Of a DNA stretch of 42,637 nt, positions 1-8,448 are shown piece by piece (within the stretch, counting starts at the first letter, position 1; the number at the start of each line of letters is the position of its first letter). The stretch is from Bacteroidaceae bacterium (GTDB lineage Bacteria; Bacteroidota; Bacteroidia; Bacteroidales; Bacteroidaceae). The position numbers and the translations under genes were made by a program. Location of the stretch: contig JAKSLO010000009.1 in the NCBI GenBank assembly GCA_024401185.1, forward strand, positions 1-42,637. Reading direction: 5' to 3'. The notes below the pieces were generated by a model. It saw only the letters and a list, made by a program, of their open reading frames with translations, was not told the origin of the DNA and searched no databases.

Positions 1-18
1 CATAGTTCATAGTAATTT

Positions 19-3000
19 ATGCTGAACAAAATCATACAATTCTCATTGCGCAATCGTCTGGCCATTCTGGTGGCAGCCTTGCTAATCTGCATAGGTGGTG
101 TGTACACAGCCTTGACGATGGAAGTGGATGTCTTTCCCGACCTTAATGCTCCCACCGTGGTGGTGATGACCGAGGCACGAGGCATGGCTCCCGAAGAAGT
201 GGAACGTATCGTTACCTTCCCCATAGAGACGGCCATGAATGGTGCCACGCATGTGCGACGTGTGCGCAGCAGTAGTACCACGGGCTTCTCGTGTGTGTGG
301 GTAGAGTTCGACTGGGGTACAGACATCTATCTTGACCGCCAGATAGTCAACGAAAAACTGGCAGAGGTAAGTACCTCGCTTCCCTCTACGGTGGGACAAC
401 CCACATTGGGGCCGCAGTCCAGCATCTTGGGCGAGGTGATGATTATCGGACTCACGGGAGGCGATCCGCAACAGCTGCGAACCCTGGCCGACTGGACGTT
501 GCGTCCGCGTCTGCTCAGCATTGGTGGCGTGGCACAGGTCAGCGTGCAGGGAGGTGAGGAAAAGGAATATCAGGTTACCCTGCATCCCGAGCGTATGAAG
601 TATCATGGCATCAGCGTGGATGAGGCTGTGGATGCCGTTCGTGACATGAATCAGAACGTGTCGGGAGGCGTGCTCTATGAGTATGGCAACGAGTACCTTA
701 TCCGTGGTGCCCTGGCTACCAACGATGTGGAGGAACTGGGTCAGACGGTGGTAAAGGTGGTGGACGGTTCGCCTGTTACGCTCAACGAGTTTGCCGACAT
801 CAAGGTGGGCAACAAGACACCCAAGACGGGTACTGCCTCCAATAATGCACAGCCTGCCGTGCTTCTCACCGTAGCCAAGCAGCCCAATGTATCGACAGAG
901 GAACTGACATCGCGCCTGGACAATGCGCTGGATGAGATACAGAGACAGTTGCCCGAAGGCGTAAAGGTGGATTCGCAGATATTCCGTCAGGAACGCTTCA
1001 TCGATGCCAGCATCAGCAATATCAAGGAGTCGCTCATAGAGGGTGCCATCTTTGTCATCATCGTGCTATTCCTCTTCCTGATGAATCCCCGCACCACAAT
1101 CATCTCGTTGGTCAGCATCCCTGTGTCGCTGTTGGTGGGCATTCTCTCACTCCGTTACATGGGGTTGACCATCAACACCATGTCAATAGGTGGTATGGCC
1201 ATTGCCATCGGTTCGTTGGTGGACGATGCCATCGTGGATGTGGAGAATGTGTATCGTCGCTTACGCGAAGTGAAAAGTGAAAAGTTAAAAGTTATCTACG
1301 AGGCTTCGCGCGAGGTGCGTATGCCCATCCTCAACTCCACGCTTATTGTCGTGGTGTGCTTCCTTCCCCTCTTCTTCCTCGATGGCATGGAGGGACGTAT
1401 GCTGGCACCTCTGGGTATAGCCTTCATCGTGTCGCTCTTTGCCTCTACCATGGTGGCACTTACCCTTACGCCCGTGCTGTGCAGCTACTTCTTGCATGGT
1501 GCTGTGTCTTCAGGTTCCTCAGCCTCTTCTGATTCTGCCACCGATGTGGATGGAATGGAGTCTGGTGACGTACGTTGGATAGCCTCTCTCAAGCGTGTCT
1601 ATGCCTCTATGCTTCGTCGTGCACTCTGCCATCGCAGGTCTATCCTCTCTGCAGTGGCGGTCTTTGTGGTGGTGGCGGTGGTGTTCTTCGCCAATATGGG
1701 ACGTAGTTTCCTGCCCAGTTTCAATGAAGGCTCCTACACCATCAGCCTCTCTACGTTGCCAGGCATCTCACTTGAGGAGAGCGACAAGATAGGACGTCGT
1801 GCCGAACAGTTGCTGATGAGCATACCCGAGATACAGACGGTGGCACGCAAGACGGGACGTGCCGAACTGGATGAACATGCCTTCGGTGTGAATACCAGCG
1901 AGATTGAGGCACCTTTTGAACTGAAGGATCGTTCGCGTGCCGAACTTATGGCTGAGGTGCGTCAGAAGCTCTCCACGCTATCGGGCGTGAGTATTGAGAT
2001 TGGGCAGCCCATCTCTCACCGCATCGATGCCATGCTGTCGGGTACGCAGGCCAACATTGCCATCAAACTCTTTGGTCAGGACCTCAACCGCATGTATCGT
2101 CTTGCCAACGAGATCAAGATGGAGATACACGATGTGGAGGGTATTGCCGATCTCAATGTGGAACAGCAGGTGGAACGTCCACAGATACGCATCTCACCTC
2201 GTCGCCATCTCATGGCTCGCTATGGTGTTACGCCCAGGCAGTTTGCCGACTATGTGAGCGTGCTGCTTGAGGGCGAGACGGTGTCGCAGGTATATGAGGG
2301 CACAATGGCCTTCGACCTTACCGTCAAGGTGGATGACGAAGACCGCAGGGGCATTGAAGACATTCGTTCCCTGATGATTGATGCCAACGGAAAGAAGATT
2401 CCACTCTCGTACATTGCCGAGATTACCTCTACCACGGGTCCCAATACCATCAATCGTGAGAATGCCCAGCGCAAGATTGTGATTTCTGCCAATGTGGAAG
2501 GACGCGACCTCCGTGGTGTGGTGAATGAGGTACAGGCACGCATCAACGAACGTGTCCACTTGCCCGAAGGCTATCACCTGGAATATGGTGGTCAGTTTGA
2601 AAGTGAGGAGTCGGCCACACGTACCTTGCTGATGGTAAGTCTGCTGAGCGTGCTCATCATCTTCCTGTTGCTCAACAATCAGTTTCATAGCATTAAGCAG
2701 AGTGCCATCGTGCTGGTCAACCTCCCCCTGGCACTCATCGGTGGCGTGTTTGCCCTGCAGATTACGGGTGGTGTGCTGAGCATTCCTGCCATCATTGGCT
2801 TCATCTCGCTCTTTGGCATTGCCACTCGTAATGGCATCTTGCTGATAGACAGATTCAACCAGACGGGCGATGTCATACAAGGTTCGCTCGACCGTATGAC
2901 TCCCATCCTCATGACGGCACTCACTTCGGCCTTGGCTCTTGTGCCCTTGGCCATTGGAGGCGACCTGCCAGGCAATGAGATTCAGTCGCCTATGGCTAAG

Positions 3001-3078
3001 GTGATGCTGGGTGGTCTGATAAGCAGTACGCTCCTCAATATGTTTGTTGTACCGATGATGTGGAAACCTAAAAAGTAA
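19..3078 (+). CDS. RND efflux permease, CzcA/CusA-like
   Basis: Inner-membrane proton-driven pump of the resistance-nodulation-division superfamily, which moves substrates out through a tripartite complex. At 1019 residues it has the normal family length. The N-terminus has the usual first membrane segment followed by a VDVFPDLNAPTV motif, close to the CzcA/CusA signature. The fourth membrane segment carries GSLVDDAIVDVENV with the paired aspartates of the proton relay, and a late segment reads GIATRNGILLID. Two large periplasmic loops separate the membrane blocks. The ATG at 19 starts the open frame. The gene is followed after 5 bp by the outer-membrane factor, so they are co-transcribed; the membrane-fusion adaptor is not in the window and would be expected to the left. 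Three heptamer repeats at 1270-1290 encode residues EVKSEKLKV in the cytoplasmic stretch after the fourth segment. Heavy-metal export is the family default; the actual substrate cannot be read from the sequence. Confidence 0.93.
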   Translation: MLNKIIQFSLRNRLAILVAALLICIGGVYTALTMEVDVFPDLNAPTVVVMTEARGMAPEEVERIVTFPIETAMNGATHVRRVRSSSTTGFSCVWVEFDWGTDIYLDRQIVNEKLAEVSTSLPSTVGQPTLGPQSSILGEVMIIGLTGGDPQQLRTLADWTLRPRLLSIGGVAQVSVQGGEEKEYQVTLHPERMKYHGISVDEAVDAVRDMNQNVSGGVLYEYGNEYLIRGALATNDVEELGQTVVKVVDGSPVTLNEFADIKVGNKTPKTGTASNNAQPAVLLTVAKQPNVSTEELTSRLDNALDEIQRQLPEGVKVDSQIFRQERFIDASISNIKESLIEGAIFVIIVLFLFLMNPRTTIISLVSIPVSLLVGILSLRYMGLTINTMSIGGMAIAIGSLVDDAIVDVENVYRRLREVKSEKLKVIYEASREVRMPILNSTLIVVVCFLPLFFLDGMEGRMLAPLGIAFIVSLFASTMVALTLTPVLCSYFLHGAVSSGSSASSDSATDVDGMESGDVRWIASLKRVYASMLRRALCHRRSILSAVAVFVVVAVVFFANMGRSFLPSFNEGSYTISLSTLPGISLEESDKIGRRAEQLLMSIPEIQTVARKTGRAELDEHAFGVNTSEIEAPFELKDRSRAELMAEVRQKLSTLSGVSIEIGQPISHRIDAMLSGTQANIAIKLFGQDLNRMYRLANEIKMEIHDVEGIADLNVEQQVERPQIRISPRRHLMARYGVTPRQFADYVSVLLEGETVSQVYEGTMAFDLTVKVDDEDRRGIEDIRSLMIDANGKKIPLSYIAEITSTTGPNTINRENAQRKIVISANVEGRDLRGVVNEVQARINERVHLPEGYHLEYGGQFESEESATRTLLMVSLLSVLIIFLLLNNQFHSIKQSAIVLVNLPLALIGGVFALQITGGVLSIPAIIGFISLFGIATRNGILLIDRFNQTGDVIQGSLDRMTPILMTALTSALALVPLAIGGDLPGNEIQSPMAKVMLGGLISSTLLNMFVVPMMWKPKK
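1270..1290 (+). repeat. GTGAAAA heptamer repeat inside the RND gene
   Basis: Three head-to-tail 7-bp units, GTGAAAA, GTGAAAA and GTTAAAA. Together they are 21 bp, exactly seven codons, so the reading frame is kept. The same unit recurs inside the kduI signal-peptide codons at 39548-39575. Confidence 0.75.
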
Positions 3079-3083
3079 ACACG

Positions 3084-4229
3084 ATGAAAAGACTCCTCTT
3101 TATATTTTTGTTCTCTTTTGTGCATTATGGTGTGTTTGCCGATAACCTTACGGACATGTTGCAGCACATAGAGCAGAACAACACCACGCTTCGTGCCCTT
3201 CGTGATGGGGTAGAGGTGCAGAAACTGGAGAACCACACAGGACTTACACTCGACAATCCGGAGGTGGAGTATAGTCACTACTGGAGTTCTCCTGCTTCCA
3301 TGGGACCTCGCAATGACTTCTCCGTGAGTCAGAGCTTTGACTTTTCCACCCTCTTTGGCATAAAGCGAAAGACGGCTCGTTCAAAAGACCGTTTGGCTGA
3401 CATCAACTATGAGGAACGCCGTTTGGAAATATGGATTGAGGCTTGTCAGGTGTTTGTCAATGTGGTGTACTACAACAAGTGCCTTGCCCAGCATCAGCGG
3501 CAGAAGGACGAGATGCAACGTGCCGTCTCGCTCTCGCAACAAGCCTTTGAGGCAGGTCGCATCAATAAGATTGATTGCAACAAGACTCGTTTGGCGTTGG
3601 CAGAGATAGCCTCGAACATTGCGGAAGAGGAGATGAATCGTGAGGAACTGCTGATGAGGCTAAGCTTTCTCAATGGGGGACAGGCTGTAGTGCTCAACGA
3701 TACCGTTTACCCAAGCGCTCTGAGTGTGTCGCGAGGTGTGAAAGCCTTGACGGAAGAACGTGAGGGTGCCGAGCAACGTGTGGCAGAGAGTGAACTGAAG
3801 ATGGCCCGTTCTGCCTCTGCGCCTCAACTCAAGGTGGGTTATGTTTCTGAGTTGACGCGTGAGGAGAAGTTCCGTGGTGTTACCGTGGGTATGAGTGTGC
3901 CTTTGTGGAGCAACAAAAATAATGTGAAGCGTGCCAAGGCACAGTTGGTGGCGCAGAAGAGCGAACAAGACGATGCCCTGTTTCGCTTGCAAAACGAGTA
4001 CGATGCCTTGAAGCAGCGTGCAGAGCGTTTGCGTCAATATGCCCAAACACTCTTGGGCAATGTTCCCGTCCTTTCATCGGCTACAGTATTGCATAATGCC
4101 TTCCAGCGTGGCGATATCTCGGCTCTCGACTATTACATCGAACTCACAGCCGACTATGAACTCCTTCACAAAGCCTTGCAAGCCGAGCGCGACTATCAGA
4201 TGGCATTGGCGCAACTGGCATGGTTCTGA
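3084..4229 (+). CDS. TolC-family outer membrane efflux protein
   Basis: Outer-membrane channel of the tripartite pump encoded just upstream. The first 19 residues (MKRLLFIFLFSFVHYGVFA) form a signal peptide. The rest shows the long amphipathic helices of the OEP family, with runs such as QQAFEAGRINKIDCNKTRLALAE and a second half repeating the helical pattern, plus GMSVPLWSNKNNVKRAKAQ, typical of CusC/CzcC-like proteins. At 381 residues it is somewhat shorter than the usual 410-450. The gene lies 5 bp after the permease stop and ends the operon. Specific substrate unknown; family assignment is firm. Confidence 0.88.
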   Translation: MKRLLFIFLFSFVHYGVFADNLTDMLQHIEQNNTTLRALRDGVEVQKLENHTGLTLDNPEVEYSHYWSSPASMGPRNDFSVSQSFDFSTLFGIKRKTARSKDRLADINYEERRLEIWIEACQVFVNVVYYNKCLAQHQRQKDEMQRAVSLSQQAFEAGRINKIDCNKTRLALAEIASNIAEEEMNREELLMRLSFLNGGQAVVLNDTVYPSALSVSRGVKALTEEREGAEQRVAESELKMARSASAPQLKVGYVSELTREEKFRGVTVGMSVPLWSNKNNVKRAKAQLVAQKSEQDDALFRLQNEYDALKQRAERLRQYAQTLLGNVPVLSSATVLHNAFQRGDISALDYYIELTADYELLHKALQAERDYQMALAQLAWF

Positions 4230-4335
4230 CATCAGACAATCAATGACAGCCTTTGTGAGAGTCAGTATTTAGTCTGTATTTATTTCGATGTTTACTGCAA
4301 GAAAGCCATACAACACCATAACCGTCCATAGTCTT

Positions 4336-4530
4336 TGTATCAGAAGTGTGTCATTTTGATTTTTGGTACAAAATGATAGTTAATAGTATATATAATAGAT
4401 AGTTATGGTGTATCAAGCCTGATACAGACGAAGTGTATCACATGGGGTTTCTGTTTCAGTCTTGATACAGGTCAATTGCCAGATAATGTGATAATTACAT
4501 ATTGTTTTGTATCAATACGGAAATGATACA
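4336..4530. repeat. Cluster of TGTATCA / TGATACA heptamers
   Basis: Seven exact heptamers lie within 195 bp: TGTATCA at 4336, 4409, 4434 and 4508, and its reverse complement TGATACA at 4420, 4463 and 4524. The pair at 4409-4426 forms a perfect palindrome, TGTATCAAGCCTGATACA, with a 4-nt centre. The spacing is irregular. It could be an operator cluster or remains of a palindromic repeat; no function is established. Confidence 0.6.
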
Positions 4531-4661
4531 CTTGAGGGACGGCAGAAACAAACAATACACCGTGGCCAAGATGCCGGAGGACAATGAACCACACACACGA
4601 CATTGCAGATGTTATACTCGGCATTGCCGGAAATGAAAAGCCGCTTATAGCACATGCGTAA
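4523..4661 (+). pseudogene. Possible protein remnant (frameshifted)
   Basis: One frame from the ATG at 4523 gives a protein-like stretch with DGRNKQYTVAKMPEDNE; shifting frame near 4595 continues as DIADVILGIAGNEKPLIAHA and then a stop. Neither piece is a complete gene and the family was not recognised. It may be the C-terminal end of a decayed gene, or chance. Confidence 0.22.
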
Positions 4662-4696
4662 GCAGATGTGCAAATACCTTGGTTGTGGTTGCCAGT

Positions 4697-4760
4697 TTCG
4701 TAACAGTAAACATCATGTTTAGCAATCCTAAGTATTATCTTTAGACACCCTAAGTATTAT
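4697..4760 (-). repeat. 22-bp tandem repeat, locus 1
   Basis: Read on the minus strand there are two full 22-bp units (4739-4760 and 4717-4738) of the form ATAATACTTAGG..., followed by a diverged 20-bp unit (4697-4716) beginning ATGATGTTTAC. The second unit continuing into ATGAT matches the repeat at 18853-18879 at about 23 of 27 positions. Confidence 0.65.
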
Positions 4761-4908
4761 GTTTTTGAACGCAAAGAACTTCCTGAGCGACAGCAATCGC
4801 TTGGCATCCCGATAGGTGACGCTTCGCACAAAGCGCGGAAGAACTTCCTTTAAATTCTTAGCTCCCGAATACAGAAGTATGCGGAGCATGCGAAAGTTAA
4901 ATGTTCAA

Positions 4909-5373
4909 TTAATCGGTACTACCTTTATGTCCTGATTCGGAAGCTACTTGTATGAACTTGTCGAGCAGAGGCACCAGGGCTTGTAGTTCCTCCACGCTCA
5001 TGCCTTTGTCCACAATCTCTCGTGCCAGACAGTTGGGCACTTCCTTGATTTGTTCTTCCATCTTCTTGGCTTCGTTTGTAAGCGATATGATGCGCTGACG
5101 GGAGTCCGCTTGACTCTTCTGACGCACAATTAAACCTTGCTTCTCCATGCGTTGGAGTAGGGGAGTCACGGTGTTGGTCTCCAGCATCAGGCGTTCGGTA
5201 ATGTCGCTGATGATACGGTTGTCCTGTTCCCACAAAAGCATCAGTACCAGGTATTGTGGATAGGTGATGCCATGCTCCTTGAAGAAGGGAGTATAGTTAG
5301 CAGTAACCAGTCGTGCTGCCGTGTATAGCCGGAAGCACAACTGGTTATCAAGTTTCAATTGAGGGTATGCCAT
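4909..5373 (-). CDS. MarR-family regulator, OhrR-like
   Basis: Winged-helix transcription factor of 154 residues. The N-terminus, with LDNQLCFRLYTAAR and ITYPQYLVLMLLWE, closely matches the organic-peroxide sensor OhrR of Bacillus (my recollection of that family). The reactive cysteine of OhrR corresponds to Cys13, and the tyrosines that stabilise it correspond to Tyr17, Tyr27 and Tyr38. The recognition helix and wing follow (TNTVTPLLQRMEKQGLI, then RQKSQADSRQR). OhrR represses until its cysteine is oxidised by organic hydroperoxides. No ohr peroxidase gene is adjacent; instead the gene follows a small Cys-rich protein gene by 3 bp, so they share a transcript. Its targets here are unknown. 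Confidence 0.85.
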   Translation of the reverse strand: MAYPQLKLDNQLCFRLYTAARLVTANYTPFFKEHGITYPQYLVLMLLWEQDNRIISDITERLMLETNTVTPLLQRMEKQGLIVRQKSQADSRQRIISLTNEAKKMEEQIKEVPNCLAREIVDKGMSVEELQALVPLLDKFIQVASESGHKGSTD

Positions 5374-5376
5374 GCG

Positions 5377-5568
5377 TTATTTCTTAAGGTTATACTTTTC
5401 GCACACAGCCTTGCGGTCTTCCTCGCTCAGCGAGCCGAGGTACCCTTTCCATCCGGGACAGAAGCTGATGTGCCAGCGCCAGAAGCGTCCCATCAACGAT
5501 TTGGGGTTCTTGTCATATTTAGCGCGAAACTTACAGTTAGCGCATGGTTTTTCTTTGTTTGATGCCAT
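5377..5568 (-). CDS. Small conserved Cys-containing protein
   Basis: A 63-residue basic protein of unknown function. It carries a CANC pair (Cys9, Cys12), then His33 and Cys37 in a RFWRWHISFCPGWKGY segment, and Cys56. The two-plus-one cysteine arrangement with a nearby histidine suggests metal or Fe-S binding, but that is inference. It starts with ATG at 5568 and ends 3 bp before the OhrR-like regulator, so it is the first gene of that pair. Its coupling with a thiol-based regulator fits a redox role. Confidence 0.75.
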   Translation of the reverse strand: MASNKEKPCANCKFRAKYDKNPKSLMGRFWRWHISFCPGWKGYLGSLSEEDRKAVCEKYNLKK

Positions 5569-5756
5569 TTTATTGCTTTTTGGGTTTTCTTTTTTCTCTC
5601 CACCAGTTCTTAATGCGTTTCATCCCTTCCACGCCTACAATCGCGATTCGTCCAAAGTTTATGGGCAGTAAAAAACGGATTCCGGCTGCAAATTATCCTT
5701 TTGCTGTCATCCGCACCTACAATTGGCTTTATCAATTTGGTTTAGGCGAATGAGGG

Positions 5757-6167
5757 TTATTCCTTCCCACATTGCGGGCAAACGCCCTTGATGATGTACT
5801 CGGCATCTTGCATGGCAAAACCTTCGGGAAGATTGACCAGTGGGATGGTGTAGTCTTCCAGGCAGTAGGTTTTACCGCATCGGATGCAGGTAAAGTGTAT
5901 GTGGTTGAGATGATGGTCGTGGTCAGAACACCTGCACACGCAATACTTCTGGTAGCCAGTGCCATCGTTGATTTCGTGCAGCATCTCGTGTTCCACAAAC
6001 AGTCGCAGGGCACGGAAGATGCTGCTGCGGTCCATGTGTGGCAGCAGTTCTTCCAGGTCGTTGAGCGTGAACGTCTTCTTCTGTCTGGCACATTGTTGCC
6101 AAACCAGTATGCGTACCGACGTGGGTTTCACGCCATGTTCTTGCAAGTGTTCCTCTATGCTTTCCAT
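5757..6167 (-). CDS. Fur-family transcriptional regulator
   Basis: Metal- or peroxide-responsive repressor of 136 residues, normal for Fur/Zur/PerR. An N-terminal winged helix (residues 1-75) with FTLNDLEELL and DRSSIFRALRLF is followed by the dimerisation domain. The metal ligands are visible: His-rich HDHHLNHIHF (residues 83-92), Cys94-X2-Cys97 and a C-terminal Cys130-X2-Cys133, the structural zinc pairs. Which metal or oxidant it senses cannot be decided. It lies 21 bp downstream of the OYE-type oxidoreductase gene on the same strand, so it is probably the second gene of that operon. Confidence 0.88.
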   Translation of the reverse strand: MESIEEHLQEHGVKPTSVRILVWQQCARQKKTFTLNDLEELLPHMDRSSIFRALRLFVEHEMLHEINDGTGYQKYCVCRCSDHDHHLNHIHFTCIRCGKTYCLEDYTIPLVNLPEGFAMQDAEYIIKGVCPQCGKE

Positions 6168-6188
6168 CTTTTATGCTTGTTGCAGGTT

Positions 6189-8135
6189 TCACACGTCCAG
6201 CGCAGCATGGTAGCCCTCGTATATGGCCTTGGTGATGTTGGCAGGACGTAGGCAGTCGCCCACTTCGCGCACAAACGGTGCCGAGTATCTCAGTGCTTCG
6301 GCATCGGCGCGGTTGGCACGCTGTCCCAGGGCGCAGATAACCGTCTTTCCGGGTACGAGAACCTCGTTGCCATCCTTGTCCTGGCAAAGCACACCGTCGG
6401 CAGTCACCTTCAGTCCCTTGTATTCTGTGTGGGCTGTGGTGTATTCTGCCACCTTGCGCATCAAGATGGGACGGTTTCGTATGTTGCAGTCAGGAGCCAG
6501 CGTGTCGCGCATCTCCACAAGATGCACCTGCTTGCCCTCCATGCCCAGGTGTACGGCACATTCGCAACCAGCCAGACCACCACCCAGCACAACCACGGTG
6601 TCGCCCACCTTCTCCTTCTCCAAGTAGTAGTTGTTCACCACCACCACATTCTCGCCGTCGATGCCGGGGATGGGAGGCACGAGTGGGGTAGAGCCCACGG
6701 CCAGAATCAAGGCGTCGGGTTGCTCTTGCTCCACATATTCGGGGGTGACGGTGGTGTTGAGGCGAATCTCCACACCCTCGTCGTGTGCCTGACGCTCCAG
6801 TACTACGCCCAGCATATACATCTCATATTTAAAGGGAATGGCTTGTTCCGACTTGAGGATGCCACCCACGCGGTCACTCTTCTCGCAGAGTATTACCTTG
6901 TGGCCACGCTGGGCAGCTGTGATGGCAGCCTTCAGTCCGGCCACGCCAGCACCCACCACCATCACCTTCTTGCTGCGGGTGGCAGGAGTCACATCCGTTC
7001 CCTCTATCTCACGTCCGATGAGTGGGTTCACGGCGCATCGGCGAGTAAAGGTGACGGGGCGCTCGGCCATGCAGGTGTAGCAGCGCAGACAGCGCACGAT
7101 GCGGTCTTCCTGTCCTGCCATCACCTTCTGTGGCAGATAGGGGTCGGCCAGCAACTGACGTCCCATATACACCACGTCGGCCTTGCCCTCGGCAATAATC
7201 TGCTCACATTGCTCAGGGTCACTCAGTCCGCCAATGGTGGCTACTGGTTTGCTGACGTGCTTCTTAATCTCGGCAGCCAGCCACACGTTCACACCATGAG
7301 GGTCGAACATGGGTGGGGTGGTGTTGAAGAAACCAAACTGATATGAACCGGCCGACACATGAATCAGATCGACAAGGTCTTCCAGTGCATGAGCTATCTT
7401 GCATCCATCTTCAATGCCGTAGCCACCCTCGAAGAGTTCGCTACCGCTCAGACGCAGTTCTATGGGGAATCCGTCGCCAACAGCCTTACGCACGGAGGTC
7501 AGCACCTCACGGGCAAAGCGGATGCGGTTCTCCAGACTGCCTCCATATTCATCCTCGCGGTGATTCTGGTAGGGTGAAAGGAACTGGTGGATGAGCCAAC
7601 CGTGTCCGGCATGCACCATGATCATCTCATATCCGGCACGCTTGCACAGCGCGGCATTCTCGCCGTATGCCTTCACGATGTCGGCAATCTGCTCCTTCGA
7701 CAAGGCTTTTACCGGACGGCCGTCTGGACGAGTGCCGTCGCTCGGTCCCCACTGGCACAGGCTTGCCTTCTTGTTCTTGTCCGACATGTAGGTGCCGGCA
7801 TACTGGCCAGAGTGCGACAGTTCGATGCTGGGCACGGCACCATGGCGACGTATGGCATCGGCCACAAAGGTGTGCGAGGCAAGGCAACCCACCGTTTCGA
7901 GGTTGAGGTGCAGCATGTGGCTGCCGTCGGTCTCGGGGTGCACCACCAGTTCGCTCACCGTCACAGCAGCGGCTCCACCCTTGGCGCGCAATTCATAGAA
8001 GCCTTGCGTGCGCGGACCGGGACAGCAGTCGGCGGTAATGTCGGTAGCTCCCATAGGAGCCGAGAAGATGCGGTTGCGAAAGATAACACGACCCAGTTGG
8101 ATGGGACTGTTCAGATGAGGATATTTGTTTTTCAT
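6189..8135 (-). CDS. OYE-family NADH:flavin oxidoreductase with 4Fe-4S cluster (enoate reductase type)
   Basis: A 648-residue enzyme of the 2,4-dienoyl-CoA/enoate reductase type. Residues 1-345 form the FMN-binding TIM barrel, with the family signature HAGHGWLIHQFLSPYQNHR starting at 175. Cys349, Cys352, Cys355 and Cys367 would hold the 4Fe-4S cluster. A FAD-binding GAGVAG loop lies at 395-400 and a second nucleotide-binding VVLGGGLAGCE in the C-terminal domain. Such enzymes pass electrons from NAD(P)H through FAD and Fe-S to FMN to reduce activated C=C bonds; substrates vary widely, so none is named. Start: ATG at 8135, which gives the expected N-terminus (HLNSPIQLGRVIFRNR). It is transcribed with the Fur-family gene and divergently from clpB. 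Confidence 0.9.
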   Translation of the reverse strand: MKNKYPHLNSPIQLGRVIFRNRIFSAPMGATDITADCCPGPRTQGFYELRAKGGAAAVTVSELVVHPETDGSHMLHLNLETVGCLASHTFVADAIRRHGAVPSIELSHSGQYAGTYMSDKNKKASLCQWGPSDGTRPDGRPVKALSKEQIADIVKAYGENAALCKRAGYEMIMVHAGHGWLIHQFLSPYQNHREDEYGGSLENRIRFAREVLTSVRKAVGDGFPIELRLSGSELFEGGYGIEDGCKIAHALEDLVDLIHVSAGSYQFGFFNTTPPMFDPHGVNVWLAAEIKKHVSKPVATIGGLSDPEQCEQIIAEGKADVVYMGRQLLADPYLPQKVMAGQEDRIVRCLRCYTCMAERPVTFTRRCAVNPLIGREIEGTDVTPATRSKKVMVVGAGVAGLKAAITAAQRGHKVILCEKSDRVGGILKSEQAIPFKYEMYMLGVVLERQAHDEGVEIRLNTTVTPEYVEQEQPDALILAVGSTPLVPPIPGIDGENVVVVNNYYLEKEKVGDTVVVLGGGLAGCECAVHLGMEGKQVHLVEMRDTLAPDCNIRNRPILMRKVAEYTTAHTEYKGLKVTADGVLCQDKDGNEVLVPGKTVICALGQRANRADAEALRYSAPFVREVGDCLRPANITKAIYEGYHAALDV

Positions 8136-8448
8136 AAGTTTCTCTTTTTTGTGAATTACAAAGCGAAGTTACGAAAAAAAAATGATAACAGATAATAGTT
8201 GAATGACATTTTTGTCATTCTAACGAAAAAGTATGCCGAAATGGCTGATTATCTGTCAAAAAGTCATAATTTTTCACATTGGCTTCGCTATTGCGATGCC
8301 ATAAGTGAGAACAATAAACCATTCATACATTCTTCTCTCGCCCACACCATGGGAGGTTGCAATGAAGGCTCGGAGCCATCCGCAAAAACTCTTTTGGGGA
8401 GAGAGGAGAGGAAAGAAACGAAAGAAACAACAAATAAATCCCACAATT
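8136..8448. other. Divergent intergenic region, oxidoreductase / clpB
   Basis: These 313 bp separate the minus-strand oxidoreductase from clpB. Apart from the palindrome at 8201-8220 no gene was found. The clpB frame stays open leftward to 8305, but the translation there is not protein-like for the family. No convincing TAnnTTTG promoter was identified on either strand. Confidence 0.5.
8201..8220. promoter_or_regulatory. Perfect palindrome, candidate operator
   Basis: GAATGACA-TTTT-TGTCATTC, an 8-bp perfect inverted repeat with a 4-nt centre, lies 66 bp from the oxidoreductase start in the divergent promoter region. It may be an operator, possibly for a redox regulator such as the Fur or MarR proteins nearby, or just a hairpin. 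The regulator assignment is a guess. Confidence 0.4.

Larger units (their letters stand above)
4230..4908. other. Gene-free region with repeats
   Basis: No intact gene was found in these 680 bp. The region holds a cluster of TGTATCA/TGATACA heptamers, a possible protein remnant and two to three units of a 22-bp repeat family, each listed separately. The right part (4775-4855) contains imperfect inverted segments around 'gaacttcct' and 'ggaagaacttcc' that may serve as the end of the minus-strand ohrR-like transcript. Confidence 0.6.

Noticed and set aside
2194-2880. 228-codon open frame opposite the RND gene
   Set aside because: Antisense shadow of a gene with clear family motifs; His/Gln-rich composition typical of complement translation.
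5575-5720. Short minus-strand peptide upstream of the Cys protein (ends KNWWREKRKPKKQ)
   Set aside because: Only about 17-20 codons from any usable start and no evidence of conservation; left out, though it could be a leader peptide.
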